This document shows, one piece after another, positions 25,956-34,365 of a stretch of DNA of 64,000 nt. Each line of letters begins with the position of its first letter. Position 1 is the stretch's first letter. The translations under genes and the position numbers were made by a program. The notes beneath the pieces were generated by a model, which saw only the letters and a list, made by a program, of their open reading frames with translations, had not been told where the DNA came from and ran no database searches. Location of the stretch: the NCBI RefSeq assembly GCF_002343915.1, contig NZ_NETK01000001.1:9368001-9432000 (forward strand). Direction: 5' to 3'. This DNA is from Nannocystis exedens (lineage in GTDB: Bacteria > Myxococcota_A > Polyangia > Nannocystales > Nannocystaceae).

Positions 25956-27923
25956 ATGCAGGCGATGAATTGGAGGCAATCCCTGCGCGCGCCCGTGTGG
26001 GCGCTCGCGCTGGCGGCAGGCGGGTGCGGTGCGGACGGCGGCGACTCGGCGACGCTGCCGACGACCACCGACGACACGAGCACGAGCACGACCGACGTCG
26101 CGCCGACCACCTCGACGACCGCGGAGCCGCCCACCGGCACGACGGCGCCGGACACGACGGCGAGCGAGACCACCGGTCCGGACCCGACCGAGGGCACGAC
26201 GACGAGCACGAGCACGAGCACGAGCACGACCGAGGGCGTGACGAGCACCGGCGTCGACACCACGGCCGCCGAGACCGCCGGCGAGACCACGCTCGGGACG
26301 ACCGACACGACGACCGAGACGACCGGCGAGGAGACCTTCGTGAAGGTCCAGATCGTCGCGTTCAACGACTTCCACGGCAACCTCGAGCCGCCGGCCGGCA
26401 GCGGCGGCAAGATCAAGATCGACGACAACACCACGGTCGACGCCGGCGGCGCGGCCTTTTTGGCCCATCACGTCGCCGCGCTGCGCGAGCAGAACCCGAA
26501 CACGATCGTGGTCTCGGCCGGCGACCTCATCGGCGCGTCGCCGCTGGTGTCGGCGCTGTTCCACGACGAGCCGACGATCGAGGCGATGAACACGATCGGG
26601 CTGCACTACAACGCGGTCGGCAACCACGAGCTGGACGACGGCGCGACCGAGCTCCTGCGCATGCAGGACGGCGGCTGCCACCCGGTCGACGGCTGCGGCG
26701 ACGACACCCCGTTCCCGGGCGCCGAGTTCCAGTTCCTGGCCGCCAACGTGCTGACGCAGCAGGACCCGGTCGAGACCCTGTTCCCGAGCTACGCGCTGCA
26801 CACGGTCGAGGGCGTGCAGATCGCCTTCATCGGCCTCACGCTCGAGGCGACCGGCAGCATCGTCTCGCCGGGCGGGATCGTCGGCCTCACGTTCGCGGAC
26901 GAGGTCGAGCGGGTCAACGCGCTGGTGCCGGAGCTGACCGGGATGGGCGTCGAGGCGATCGTGGTCCTGATCCACGAGGGCGGGCTGCAGACCGGCCTCT
27001 ACGACGAGTGCCAGGGGATCTCGGGGCCGATCGTCGACATCGTCGAGGGCCTCGACGACGCGGTCGACGTGGTCGTCAGCGGCCACACCCACCAGGCCTA
27101 CAACTGCGTCATCGCCGACAAGATCGTGACCAGCGCGGCCTCGTTCGGCCGCGCGCTGACCGACATCGACCTCGAGATCAGCACCAAGACCGGCGACGTC
27201 ACCATGGCCAAGGCCGAGAACGTGGTCGTCACCCGCGAGACGGCGGACCCGGTGATCGCGGCGTTCGTGGCCATGTACAAGCAGCTCGCCGCGCCGCTGG
27301 CGAACAAGCAGATCGGCACGATCACCGGCACGCTCGAGAAGAGCAACCTGCCCGGGCTGTCGACGATGGGCCTGGTGGTGGCCGACGCGATCCTCGACGC
27401 CACCCAGGACCCGCTCCTCGGCGGGGCCCAGCTCGCGTTCATGAACCCCGGCGGCGTGCGGGCCGACCTGCTCTACCCCGCCTCCGGCGACGAGCCGGTC
27501 GACGGCATCGTCACCTACGGCGAGGCGTTCGCGGTCAACCCGTTCGGCAACAACCTGGTGGTCATGACCCTCACGGGCGCGCAGATCGACGCGCTGCTCG
27601 AGCAGCAGTTCGTCGAGGGCGAGCAGGACTACATCCTGCAGGTGTCGGCGGGCTTGTCGTACGCGTACAGCGCGAGCGCGCCGGTCGGGTCGAAGGTCGA
27701 CCTCGCCAGCATCGAGCTCGACGGGGTCGCGATCGTGGCCGATCAGGAGTACCGCGTCGGCACGATCAGCTACCTGGCCGACGGCGGCGACGGCTTCAGC
27801 GTGTTCAAGACCGGCACCGACCGCGTCGGCGGCGTGACCGACATGCAGGCGCTGGAGGACTACTTCGCCGACCACTCGCCGGTGTCGCCGCCGGCGCTCG
27901 ACCGCGTCACCGTGCTGCCGTGA
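25956..27923 (+). CDS. 5'-nucleotidase / 2',3'-cyclic phosphodiesterase lipoprotein (UshA family)
   Basis: The 655-residue protein has a lipobox (ALALAAGGC) and about 95 residues of Thr/Glu/Gly linker with a (ST)n run. A calcineurin-like metallophosphatase domain follows (FNDFHGNLEPP, SAGDLIGASPL, AVGNHELDDG, VSGHTHQAYNC), then the C-terminal 5'-nucleotidase domain (FMNPGGVRADL, FAVNPFGNNLVVM, YLADGGDGFSVF). It probably hydrolyses nucleotides outside the cell for phosphate or nucleoside scavenging. GGAGAGCC precedes the ATG at 25956. A 74-bp array of 14-bp units begins 3 nt after the stop. Confidence 0.93.
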   Translation: MQAMNWRQSLRAPVWALALAAGGCGADGGDSATLPTTTDDTSTSTTDVAPTTSTTAEPPTGTTAPDTTASETTGPDPTEGTTTSTSTSTSTTEGVTSTGVDTTAAETAGETTLGTTDTTTETTGEETFVKVQIVAFNDFHGNLEPPAGSGGKIKIDDNTTVDAGGAAFLAHHVAALREQNPNTIVVSAGDLIGASPLVSALFHDEPTIEAMNTIGLHYNAVGNHELDDGATELLRMQDGGCHPVDGCGDDTPFPGAEFQFLAANVLTQQDPVETLFPSYALHTVEGVQIAFIGLTLEATGSIVSPGGIVGLTFADEVERVNALVPELTGMGVEAIVVLIHEGGLQTGLYDECQGISGPIVDIVEGLDDAVDVVVSGHTHQAYNCVIADKIVTSAASFGRALTDIDLEISTKTGDVTMAKAENVVVTRETADPVIAAFVAMYKQLAAPLANKQIGTITGTLEKSNLPGLSTMGLVVADAILDATQDPLLGGAQLAFMNPGGVRADLLYPASGDEPVDGIVTYGEAFAVNPFGNNLVVMTLTGAQIDALLEQQFVEGEQDYILQVSAGLSYAYSASAPVGSKVDLASIELDGVAIVADQEYRVGTISYLADGGDGFSVFKTGTDRVGGVTDMQALEDYFADHSPVSPPALDRVTVLP

Positions 27924-27926
27924 GCG

Positions 27927-28000
27927 GCTGAAGCGAAGGACATGCCCAACAGGGCATGTCCTCCGGGTCATGTGCGAGACGGCATGTCCGAACGCGCAGC
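27927..28000. repeat. Array of five joined 14-bp units in a convergent gap
   Basis: GCTG, four CATG and CAGC at exact 14-nt steps. It fills the gap between convergent genes; the TGA stop of the minus-strand PAS-STAS gene (27968-27970) lies within it. Confidence 0.85.
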
Positions 28001-29209
28001 CGCCGGGCGGCGGGCCGAGATGACCTGCAGGCAGCGCTGCAGCGCCTCGTGCAGGTTGCGGTAGGTGACGACGCCCGCCAGCTCGACGCCGGTCGAGGTG
28101 AGCGACTCGGCGACGGCCGGCTGGAGGCCGCACAGGACGCCGCGAGCGCCGAGCAGGTCGACGGCGCGGACGAGGCGGAGCAGGTGGTCGGCGGTGGTCT
28201 CGTCGAGGGCCTCGACGCCGGTGAGGTCGAGGATGGCGAAGCGGGCGCGGGTGCGGGTGACCTCGGCCAGCAGCCGCTCCATGATGTGGGCCGCCCGCGC
28301 GGCGTCGATGGTGCCGAGCAGCGGGAGGGTCAGGATGTTGTCCCAGAGCTGGATGATCGGCGTCGAGAGCTGGCGGATCGCGCTGTCCTGGCGGGCGATG
28401 ATCTCGATCTGGGCCCGCAGCTCGTCCTCGCGGCGGCGCTGCTCGGTGATGTCGCGGAAGATGCCGTACAGGCGGGTGAGCTTGCCGTCCTCGTAGTACG
28501 GCACGCCGGCGGCCTGGACGTGGCGGCGGTTGCCGAGGAAGGTGACGATCTCGAGCTGGACGTCGTACGGCTCGCCCTGCATGCACCGCTCGACGGCGGC
28601 CGAGATGATCGGCACGTGCTCGGGGGCGTAGAAGTTGATCGCGGTGGCGAGGTCGGGGACAAAGCCCGGGGGGACCTCGTGCAGGCGGTGGGTCTCCTCG
28701 GTCCAGTAGAGCGCGTGGTTGGTGAGGTCGACCTCCCAGCCGCCGACCGCCCCGGCGGCCTGGGTCTGGCGCAGCAGCTCGACCGAGCGCCGCACCTCCT
28801 CCTGTTCGGCGCGCTCGTCGGTGATGTCGCGGACGACGGCCACCACCGACGCCCGACCCGGTCGCGTCGGCGTGGCCTCGCTCTGCTCCTGCCACCAGCG
28901 CGTGGCGCCGCCGATGACCACGCGGTACTCGAGGGTGACGGCGCCGGCGGCCAGCAGCTGCTCGCGCCGCGCGACCCGGACCTCGTCGCGGTCGTCGGGG
29001 TGGACGGCGGCGAGCCAGGTCCCGACCACCGGCGGCGCGTCGCGTTCGCGCCCGAGCAGCTCGCATACGCGGTCGCTGTAGTAGGCAGGGGCGTCGGCGG
29101 CGAGCGGGTCGTCGGCGCCGAGGTCCTCGAACTCGAGGACGGCGGCGCCCGAGAGGTGGAGCGCTCGCGTCATGCGGTCGAGCGCGGCTCGTTGCGTTTC
29201 GGTGGCCAT
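27968..29209 (-). CDS. PAS-PAS-STAS (RsbR-like stressosome) protein
   Basis: The 413-residue cytoplasmic protein has two PAS/PAC modules, residues about 20-130 and 145-260, each closing with a VRDITDE or FRDITEQ motif. A coiled coil follows, then a STAS domain from about residue 300 (PIIQLWDNILTLPLLGTIDA, AILDLTGVEALDETTADHLL). The Thr in DLTG corresponds to the phosphorylated Thr of RsbR/RsbS-type proteins. It should sense a signal through PAS and pass it through STAS to a partner kinase or anti-sigma system; no partner is adjacent. The C-terminal codons lie in an array of 14-bp units. Confidence 0.87.
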   Translation of the reverse strand: MATETQRAALDRMTRALHLSGAAVLEFEDLGADDPLAADAPAYYSDRVCELLGRERDAPPVVGTWLAAVHPDDRDEVRVARREQLLAAGAVTLEYRVVIGGATRWWQEQSEATPTRPGRASVVAVVRDITDERAEQEEVRRSVELLRQTQAAGAVGGWEVDLTNHALYWTEETHRLHEVPPGFVPDLATAINFYAPEHVPIISAAVERCMQGEPYDVQLEIVTFLGNRRHVQAAGVPYYEDGKLTRLYGIFRDITEQRRREDELRAQIEIIARQDSAIRQLSTPIIQLWDNILTLPLLGTIDAARAAHIMERLLAEVTRTRARFAILDLTGVEALDETTADHLLRLVRAVDLLGARGVLCGLQPAVAESLTSTGVELAGVVTYRNLHEALQRCLQVISARRPAAARSDMPSRT

Positions 29210-29267
29210 GCGAGGAGGAGGCGGGGCGAAAGGGCGCGATCGCCGATTCCGCGGCGGGAGACCGTAC

Positions 29268-29296
29268 GGCGGGCTGGACGTGTTGTCCAGCCCGCC
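29268..29296 (-). terminator. Strong hairpin after the SnoaL-like gene
   Basis: A perfect 12-bp inverted repeat GGCGGGCTGGAC / GTCCAGCCCGCC with a 5-nt loop, 31 nt downstream of the gene ending at 29327. No T run follows, so it may need Rho or act as an mRNA end stabiliser. Confidence 0.55.
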
Positions 29297-29326
29297 GCGG
29301 CGCGAACTACGGTTCGGTTCACGCGC

Positions 29327-29908
29327 TCAGGGCGCGGGCGCCTCGAGGCGCACGAAGTCGATCAAGAGGAGCTTGCGCTTGGCGATCCGCCAACCTTGCG
29401 GGGTGCGCACGACGGTGTCGAAGTAGGTGCCGTGCGCGACCTCGATGGCGCCGTCCGGATCGATGACGTGCGTGGCGCTGAGGTACGACGTCATGGTGGC
29501 GGTGTTGCCGTCGAGATCGATGCGGACGTTGCTGACGAGGTGATGGGTCGCGACGTAACCGCTGTCGTTAAACACGTTCTGCACCTCGACGGCCCACGCC
29601 TCGGGACCGATGGCCCCGACCCCCGGCGGGCCGTTGGGATCGGCGCCGGGGAAGTAGGCCCCGATGTCGGCGTTCGGCGTGAAGCACTCCTTGTAGGTCT
29701 GCTTGCCCTTGGCGAAGTCTCCATTGCCGATGGCGTCGGTGGCCTCGGCGTAGCAGTAGGTGAGGTCGGTGATCTCGGCGCGGTCGGATAGCCGCTTGCC
29801 GGCGTCCTCTCCACCCTTCTTGGCGTCGGCCGTCGGCGAGACGGCGACGGCGCCGAGGCAACCGACAGCGACCACGAAATTGCGTAGCGAACGATGTTTG
29901 AACAGCAT
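29327..29908 (-). CDS. Secreted SnoaL/NTF2-like protein
   Basis: The 193-residue protein has a signal peptide (NFVVAVGCLGAVAVSPTADA). It is followed by a SnoaL-like fold: an N-terminal helix pair with DRAEITDLTYCYAEATDAI, then a curved beta sheet (YVATHHLVSNVRIDLDGNTA, GTYFDTVVRTPQGWRIAKRK). The family includes ring-closing cyclases and dehydratases, but the secreted form has no assigned reaction. The ATG at 29908 has a G-rich stretch upstream. A hairpin terminator follows. Confidence 0.82.
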   Translation of the reverse strand: MLFKHRSLRNFVVAVGCLGAVAVSPTADAKKGGEDAGKRLSDRAEITDLTYCYAEATDAIGNGDFAKGKQTYKECFTPNADIGAYFPGADPNGPPGVGAIGPEAWAVEVQNVFNDSGYVATHHLVSNVRIDLDGNTATMTSYLSATHVIDPDGAIEVAHGTYFDTVVRTPQGWRIAKRKLLLIDFVRLEAPAP

Positions 29909-30078
29909 CAAGGCGTAACCCCCGGAGCGGCGATTGTAGCGAGTCGCCGCCGGCGGCGGTGGGGCCGCCGAGCGCACGCGACGCCGTCCATCGCCCGCGC
30001 GCGCGTCCGAAGGTCGAGGTGCGGCCACTGTCGGCGCGTGTGCGAGGCATGGGCACCGCGCGATCGCGGACGATGCCG

Positions 30079-30684
30079 TCAGTAGGGCTTCTGCCCGAGG
30101 AAGTTGCCCGGGGGGTCGTAGTTGCAGACCCAGACCTCGGCGTCGCCGCAGGTGGCCACGCCGCAGCCGACGCGCTGGCTGTCGCGCCACACGACCTGCG
30201 TGTAATGGCCGCAGACGCCGCGGCAACGGCCGGTCCTGGCGTCGTAGCCCGCGACCTCGGCGACCCAGGCCGCGACGACCTGCTCGGCGGTCGCCGCCTG
30301 GCCGCTGGCCGCGAACAGGTTCTCGCCGTAGCGCTGGGCGTCGGGGCCCGAGCGCGGGCGATGCTGGAGGTCGCAGCGCCGGCGCTGCAGCTTGTCGGCC
30401 CACTTCTGCGCGTAGCGGGCCAGCTCCGGCGACCACGTCAGCGGGGCGATGCCGAGCTCGGCGCGGTGGCGGTTGTGCGCCGCGGTGATGCCGGCCAGCC
30501 GGCCCGGCTCGGGGTCGGCCGCAGGCGCGGGCCCGGGTGCGGACGCGGGCGCAGGCGCGGGCGCAGACGCGGCGGTCGGCGGTGCGGCGGGATCTCGGGC
30601 CGACGGCGAGGCTGTCTCTCGGGACACATCGGGGCGGCAGGCGAGCGCGGCGGCGAGGAGGAGCGCGGACGAGCGACGAGGCAC
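30079..30684 (-). CDS. CAP (SCP/PR-1) domain lipoprotein
   Basis: The 201-residue protein has a lipobox (LLLAAALAC), an Ala/Pro linker, and a CAP domain with AGITAAHNRHRAELG, YGENLFAA, CGHYTQVVWRDSQRVGCG and VCNYDPPGNFLGQKPY. The His and Glu residues of the CAP cavity and the Cys pairs are present, so it resembles plant PR-1 or fungal SCP proteins more than the Cys-less YkwD type. It is a surface protein; possible roles are lipid binding or protease-like action. A GTG at 30684 lies 6 nt after TACACT, indicating a leaderless mRNA. A near-unit (GCTG-N10-CACA) is at 30611. Confidence 0.88.
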   Translation of the reverse strand: MPRRSSALLLAAALACRPDVSRETASPSARDPAAPPTAASAPAPAPASAPGPAPAADPEPGRLAGITAAHNRHRAELGIAPLTWSPELARYAQKWADKLQRRRCDLQHRPRSGPDAQRYGENLFAASGQAATAEQVVAAWVAEVAGYDARTGRCRGVCGHYTQVVWRDSQRVGCGVATCGDAEVWVCNYDPPGNFLGQKPY

Positions 30685-31063
30685 GCGGGCAGTGTAGATC
30701 GCCGGGCGGGGCGGCGCCGCGGCGAACGAGCCGGGCCGCAGGGGGGCGGCGAGCTCGAGCGAGGCGGAGTCAGGAGTGGAGCGGATCGACTCCGGCGGCG
30801 GCGGGTCGCGCTCGCTCGGCCGCTTCGCGGCAGCCCCAGCGGAACGGCGACGGCGGCTCGATGCGTCGGACCGGCGAGCGCGGGGCCGTGAGGCGGGAAG
30901 GAGCGACGAGCCGCGGCGACGCGGATGATGGGGGGTGTATCGAAACGAGTCGCATGGTTCGAAACAAGTCACCCTGGTCGATCGTTTTGATGCACCTCCG
31001 GGGCCGCGAGCGGCGGCCCGGGGCCGCCCGGGGAGTGGCACGCGGCGTGCTCATGTCGCGGGC
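30685..31063. other. Divergent intergenic region of about 380 bp
   Basis: No gene is recognised. It should contain promoters for the CAP-domain gene (TACACT, 30696-30691 on the minus strand) and for the ankyrin gene. The AT-richer stretch near 30940-30990 is a likely place for the latter. Confidence 0.4.
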
Positions 31064-32332
31064 ATGACCGCCGTCGACTTCCCGACCCGCATGTTCGCGC
31101 TCGCCACCACGCTCGAGCGCTCGCCCGCCGACGCCCTGCCGCTGGCGGAGGCGCTCGAGCGCGACCTTTTGGCCGCCGAGACCACCGACCCGCTCGAGTT
31201 CGGGTGGGCCCGCGATTACCACCTGCGCGCGCTCTACCGCCTCGGCCGCGACGCCGAGGGAGTGGCGCTGCTGATGACGCCGCCGCCGCGGGCGATGTCG
31301 ATCTCGACCAAGAACGCGGCCTGGCTGCACTCCGCCGGCGCCGAGATGGCGATGCGCGCGGGGGCGAAGGCGCAGGTGCGGGCGCTGATCGCCCGCGCGC
31401 TGTCGCTGCGGATCGCCGGCGCCGACGCGGAGGGCAGCGGGATGGCCGTCGGGACAGGTTTCGCGCTGCTCGCCCGCGTCGGCGATCCGGCGGAGATCGA
31501 GGCGTGGCTCGGGCACGTCGAGACGCAGATCGAGGCCGGGGGCACGAGCGAGCCGGCGCGGGCGATGGCCGAGGCGCTGGCCGAGGTGACCCGCGCGCCG
31601 GAGTTCCTCGAGCTGCTGCCGAACGCGGACCGGCGCCGCGGCGAGTGGGCGCTGCACCGCGCGGCGCTCGAGGGTCAGCTCGCCGAGGTGCGGCGCCTGC
31701 TGGACGAGGGCGTGCGGGTCGACGCGCGCCACCCGGCCTGGCCGGGGCTGCCGACGGCCCTGCTGGCGGCGAGCTTCCGCGGCCACACCGCGGTGGTCGA
31801 GGAGCTGCTCTCGCGCGGCGCCGACGTGCGCGCGACCAATGTGCAGGGGCGCACGGCGCTGCACCTCGCGGTCGATCAGGAGCACGCGCTGGTGGCGGCG
31901 ATGCTGTGCTACGCGGGCGCCCCGGTCGACGCGCTCGACTTTCACCGCCACTCGCCGCTGCACGTGGCGGCCTGGCAGGACCACCGCGAGAGCGTGCGCG
32001 TGCTGCTGGCCGCCGACGCGGCGACCGAGCTGCGCGACGTGAACGGCGACACACCGCTGGCGCTGGCGGCGACCGAGCCGGTGCCGGAGGTGGTGCGCGC
32101 GCTGTGCCTCGCGGGCGCCGACGTCGAGGCCGTGAACGCGTGCGGGCAGACGCCGCTGATGCGCGCGGCGATGTCGGGCCAGGCCGACACGGCGGCGGTG
32201 CTGCTCGAGGTCGGCGCCGATCCGTCGATCCGCGATCACGCCGGACGCACCGCGCTCGACTGGGCGCGAGCGGAGCAGCACCGGGCCGCGGCGACAATTT
32301 TGCGGCGTCACCTCCGGGTCGTCCGAGGCTGA
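31064..32332 (+). CDS. Ankyrin-repeat protein
   Basis: The 422-residue protein has an alpha-helical N-terminal half (residues 1-190) with no domain I recognise. At least five ankyrin repeats follow from about residue 195 (WALHRAALEGQLAEVRRLLD, TALHLAVDQEHALVAAMLCY, SPLHVAAWQDHRESVRVLLA, TPLMRAAMSGQADTAAVLLE, TALDWARAEQHRAAATILRR). No signal peptide is seen, so it probably binds a cytoplasmic partner. The ATG at 31064 was chosen since the overlapping upstream ATG (31053) meets a stop at once. A near-unit of the 14-bp family is at 31441. Confidence 0.85.
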   Translation: MTAVDFPTRMFALATTLERSPADALPLAEALERDLLAAETTDPLEFGWARDYHLRALYRLGRDAEGVALLMTPPPRAMSISTKNAAWLHSAGAEMAMRAGAKAQVRALIARALSLRIAGADAEGSGMAVGTGFALLARVGDPAEIEAWLGHVETQIEAGGTSEPARAMAEALAEVTRAPEFLELLPNADRRRGEWALHRAALEGQLAEVRRLLDEGVRVDARHPAWPGLPTALLAASFRGHTAVVEELLSRGADVRATNVQGRTALHLAVDQEHALVAAMLCYAGAPVDALDFHRHSPLHVAAWQDHRESVRVLLAADAATELRDVNGDTPLALAATEPVPEVVRALCLAGADVEAVNACGQTPLMRAAMSGQADTAAVLLEVGADPSIRDHAGRTALDWARAEQHRAAATILRRHLRVVRG

Positions 32333-32442
32333 CGCGCCGGGCGCGAACGCGACACGCCTGTCAGAGCGGAGCGCGCGCTCCCCGGGGAAGTGGTTGAAAT
32401 TGCGAGTTGCCCTGTCCTTGCAATACGCGGCGCCGAGGACCG

Positions 32443-34140
32443 ATGCCGACCCCTAACTCTACGAAGCCGTCACGTCCGCGCACCCTCGGTGCGCTCACCT
32501 TGCCCCTCCTCGCCGCGCTCGCCGGCGCCTGTAGCAGCGCCGCCGAACAGCACGGCTCCGGCTCGGGCGGCCTCACCGGCCCCGGCTCCGACAGCGGCCC
32601 GGGCTCGGGTTCGGCCAACCCCGGCGAGACCGACGGCGGCGGCACCGACGGCTGGGACTCGGGCGACCCGGGGACGACCGGCGGCTGGGCCCCCACGACC
32701 GGCGCCAGCGGCGGCGACCCGGGCGGCAGCACGGGCACCGGCGAGGCGCCGCCGCCCGACGGCGAGGACAGCACCTCGGATGCGTCGTCGACCACCGGCG
32801 AGGACAGCACCAGCACCGGCGAGCCCGCGTGCGACGATCAGACCCCGGTGGTGCTGTACCTGTCGCCCGACGACTCGAACTCGACGTCGTCGCCGGTACA
32901 GGTGCGCGAGGCGGTGCTGTCCGAGTGGGGCTCGCTGAGCTACGTGCCGATCCGGACGTGGGAGTTCCTCAACTACTACTCGTTCGGCTACGCCGCGGCG
33001 GAGAAGGGGATGGTCACGGTGCTGCCGGAGATCGCCCGCTTCGCCGACGACCCCGACGACCAGTACGTGGTCCAGATCGGCGTCGCCAGCGAGACGATCA
33101 GCAACGCCGACCGCCCGCTGATGAACGTGACGCTGGTGCTCGACGAGTCGGGCTCGATGAGCGGGACGCCGATGGAGCTGCAGCAGGAGGTGTGCCGCAC
33201 GATCGCCGGCAGCCTGCGCGCCGGCGACATCGTGTCCGCGGTCGGCTGGGACACCGTCAACGCGGTGAAGATGACGAAGCACAAGGTGACGAAGGCGAAC
33301 GACCCCGAGCTCGTCGCGCTGTGCGACGGGCTCGAGGCCGGCGGCGGCACCGACCTCCACGGCGGGCTCTCGGCCGGCTACCAGCTGGCCCACGCGCAGT
33401 TCGACGCGGCGCGGATCAACCGGGTGGTGCTGATCAGCGACGGCGGGGCCAACGCGGGCGTGACCGACATCGACATCATCGCCGGCGGCGCCGGCAGCCA
33501 GGACCAGGACGGCATCTACCTGGTCGGCGTCGGCGTCGGCACGCCCGACACGTACAACGACGACCTGATGGACACGGTCACCGACGTCGGCCGCGGCGCG
33601 TCGCTGTTCATCCCGTCGGTCGCCGAGGCCCACAAGATGTTCGGCGAGCGCTTCGTCCAGACCATGGCGGTGGCCGTCCGCGACGTGCGGGTGCGCCTCG
33701 ACATGCCGCCGGGCTTCTCGATCGTCAAGTTCAGCGGCGAGGAGTACTCGGCCGACCCCGCCGAGGTCGAGCCGCAGCACCTCGCGCCCAACGACGCGAT
33801 GGTGTTCCACCAGACCGTCTCGACCTGCGCCCCCGCGCTGGTCGACGAGGCCGCCGAGTTCAAGGTCGCCGTCCGCTGGAAGGACCCGATCACGTTCGAG
33901 GAGCGCGAGACCGAGGTGGTCAAGAAGATCCAGGAGTCGGTGGCCGCCGAGTCGCCGCTGCTCAAGAAGGGCGCGGCCGTGTTCGCCTACGCCGAGGGCC
34001 TCAAGGCCTACCGCGAGGCCCCTCAGGCCGTGACGCTCGAGCCGGCGCTGGCCGCCCTCGCCATCGCCGAGGCGGCCCTGCCCGGCGACCCCGACCTGGC
34101 GGAGATCCGCACGGTCCTCGAGACGCTGGCCGGCGAGTGA
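32443..34140 (+). CDS. VWA (YfbK-type) lipoprotein
   Basis: The 565-residue protein has a lipobox (LPLLAALAGAC) and a 95-residue Gly/Ser/Thr/Asp linker. A YfbK-type N-terminal module (VPIRTWEFLNYYSFGYA) precedes a VWA domain with an intact MIDAS (TLVLDESGSMSG) and GGGTDLHGGL. A C-terminal domain includes DVRVRLDMPPGF and VAVRWKDP. It is the third VWA protein in this window. It is secreted and lipid-anchored, and probably binds a partner through a divalent metal; no partner is evident. The ATG at 32443 was chosen for the signal peptide. Arrays of 14-bp units follow the stop. Confidence 0.85.
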   Translation: MPTPNSTKPSRPRTLGALTLPLLAALAGACSSAAEQHGSGSGGLTGPGSDSGPGSGSANPGETDGGGTDGWDSGDPGTTGGWAPTTGASGGDPGGSTGTGEAPPPDGEDSTSDASSTTGEDSTSTGEPACDDQTPVVLYLSPDDSNSTSSPVQVREAVLSEWGSLSYVPIRTWEFLNYYSFGYAAAEKGMVTVLPEIARFADDPDDQYVVQIGVASETISNADRPLMNVTLVLDESGSMSGTPMELQQEVCRTIAGSLRAGDIVSAVGWDTVNAVKMTKHKVTKANDPELVALCDGLEAGGGTDLHGGLSAGYQLAHAQFDAARINRVVLISDGGANAGVTDIDIIAGGAGSQDQDGIYLVGVGVGTPDTYNDDLMDTVTDVGRGASLFIPSVAEAHKMFGERFVQTMAVAVRDVRVRLDMPPGFSIVKFSGEEYSADPAEVEPQHLAPNDAMVFHQTVSTCAPALVDEAAEFKVAVRWKDPITFEERETEVVKKIQESVAAESPLLKKGAAVFAYAEGLKAYREAPQAVTLEPALAALAIAEAALPGDPDLAEIRTVLETLAGE

Positions 34141-34153
34141 GCGGGGTGCCTTC

Positions 34154-34185
34154 CATGACCTGAAGGTCATGTCGAAGCGGTCAGG
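34154..34185. repeat. Two joined 14-bp units after the VWA gene
   Basis: CATG-N10-CATG-N10-CAGG, 13 nt after the stop, in a convergent gap. Confidence 0.8.
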
Positions 34186-34305
34186 CCCGCGGCGCGCCCG
34201 CGGGCCTGGCCGCCCTCGCTCCTGCGGTCTCGCTGGCGGGCACCGCAGGTCTCGCGCAGCTGCGGCGCGTCTCGGGGCGCGTCCGCGGGCGGAGGTCGCG
34301 CAGGG

Positions 34306-34365
34306 CATGCTCCAAGGAGCATGGCCGCTCGGACATGCGCTCAGGGACCTGTCCGGCGGGGCAGC
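34306..34365. repeat. Array of four joined 14-bp units at a gene 3' end
   Basis: Three CATG, then CCTG and CAGC at exact 14-nt steps. It contains the stop codon (34341-34343) and the last codons of the opposite YfhO-like gene. Confidence 0.85.

Noticed and set aside
31050..31068. CATG pair before the ankyrin gene
   Set aside because: The spacing is 11 nt (CATG-N7-CATG), not 14.
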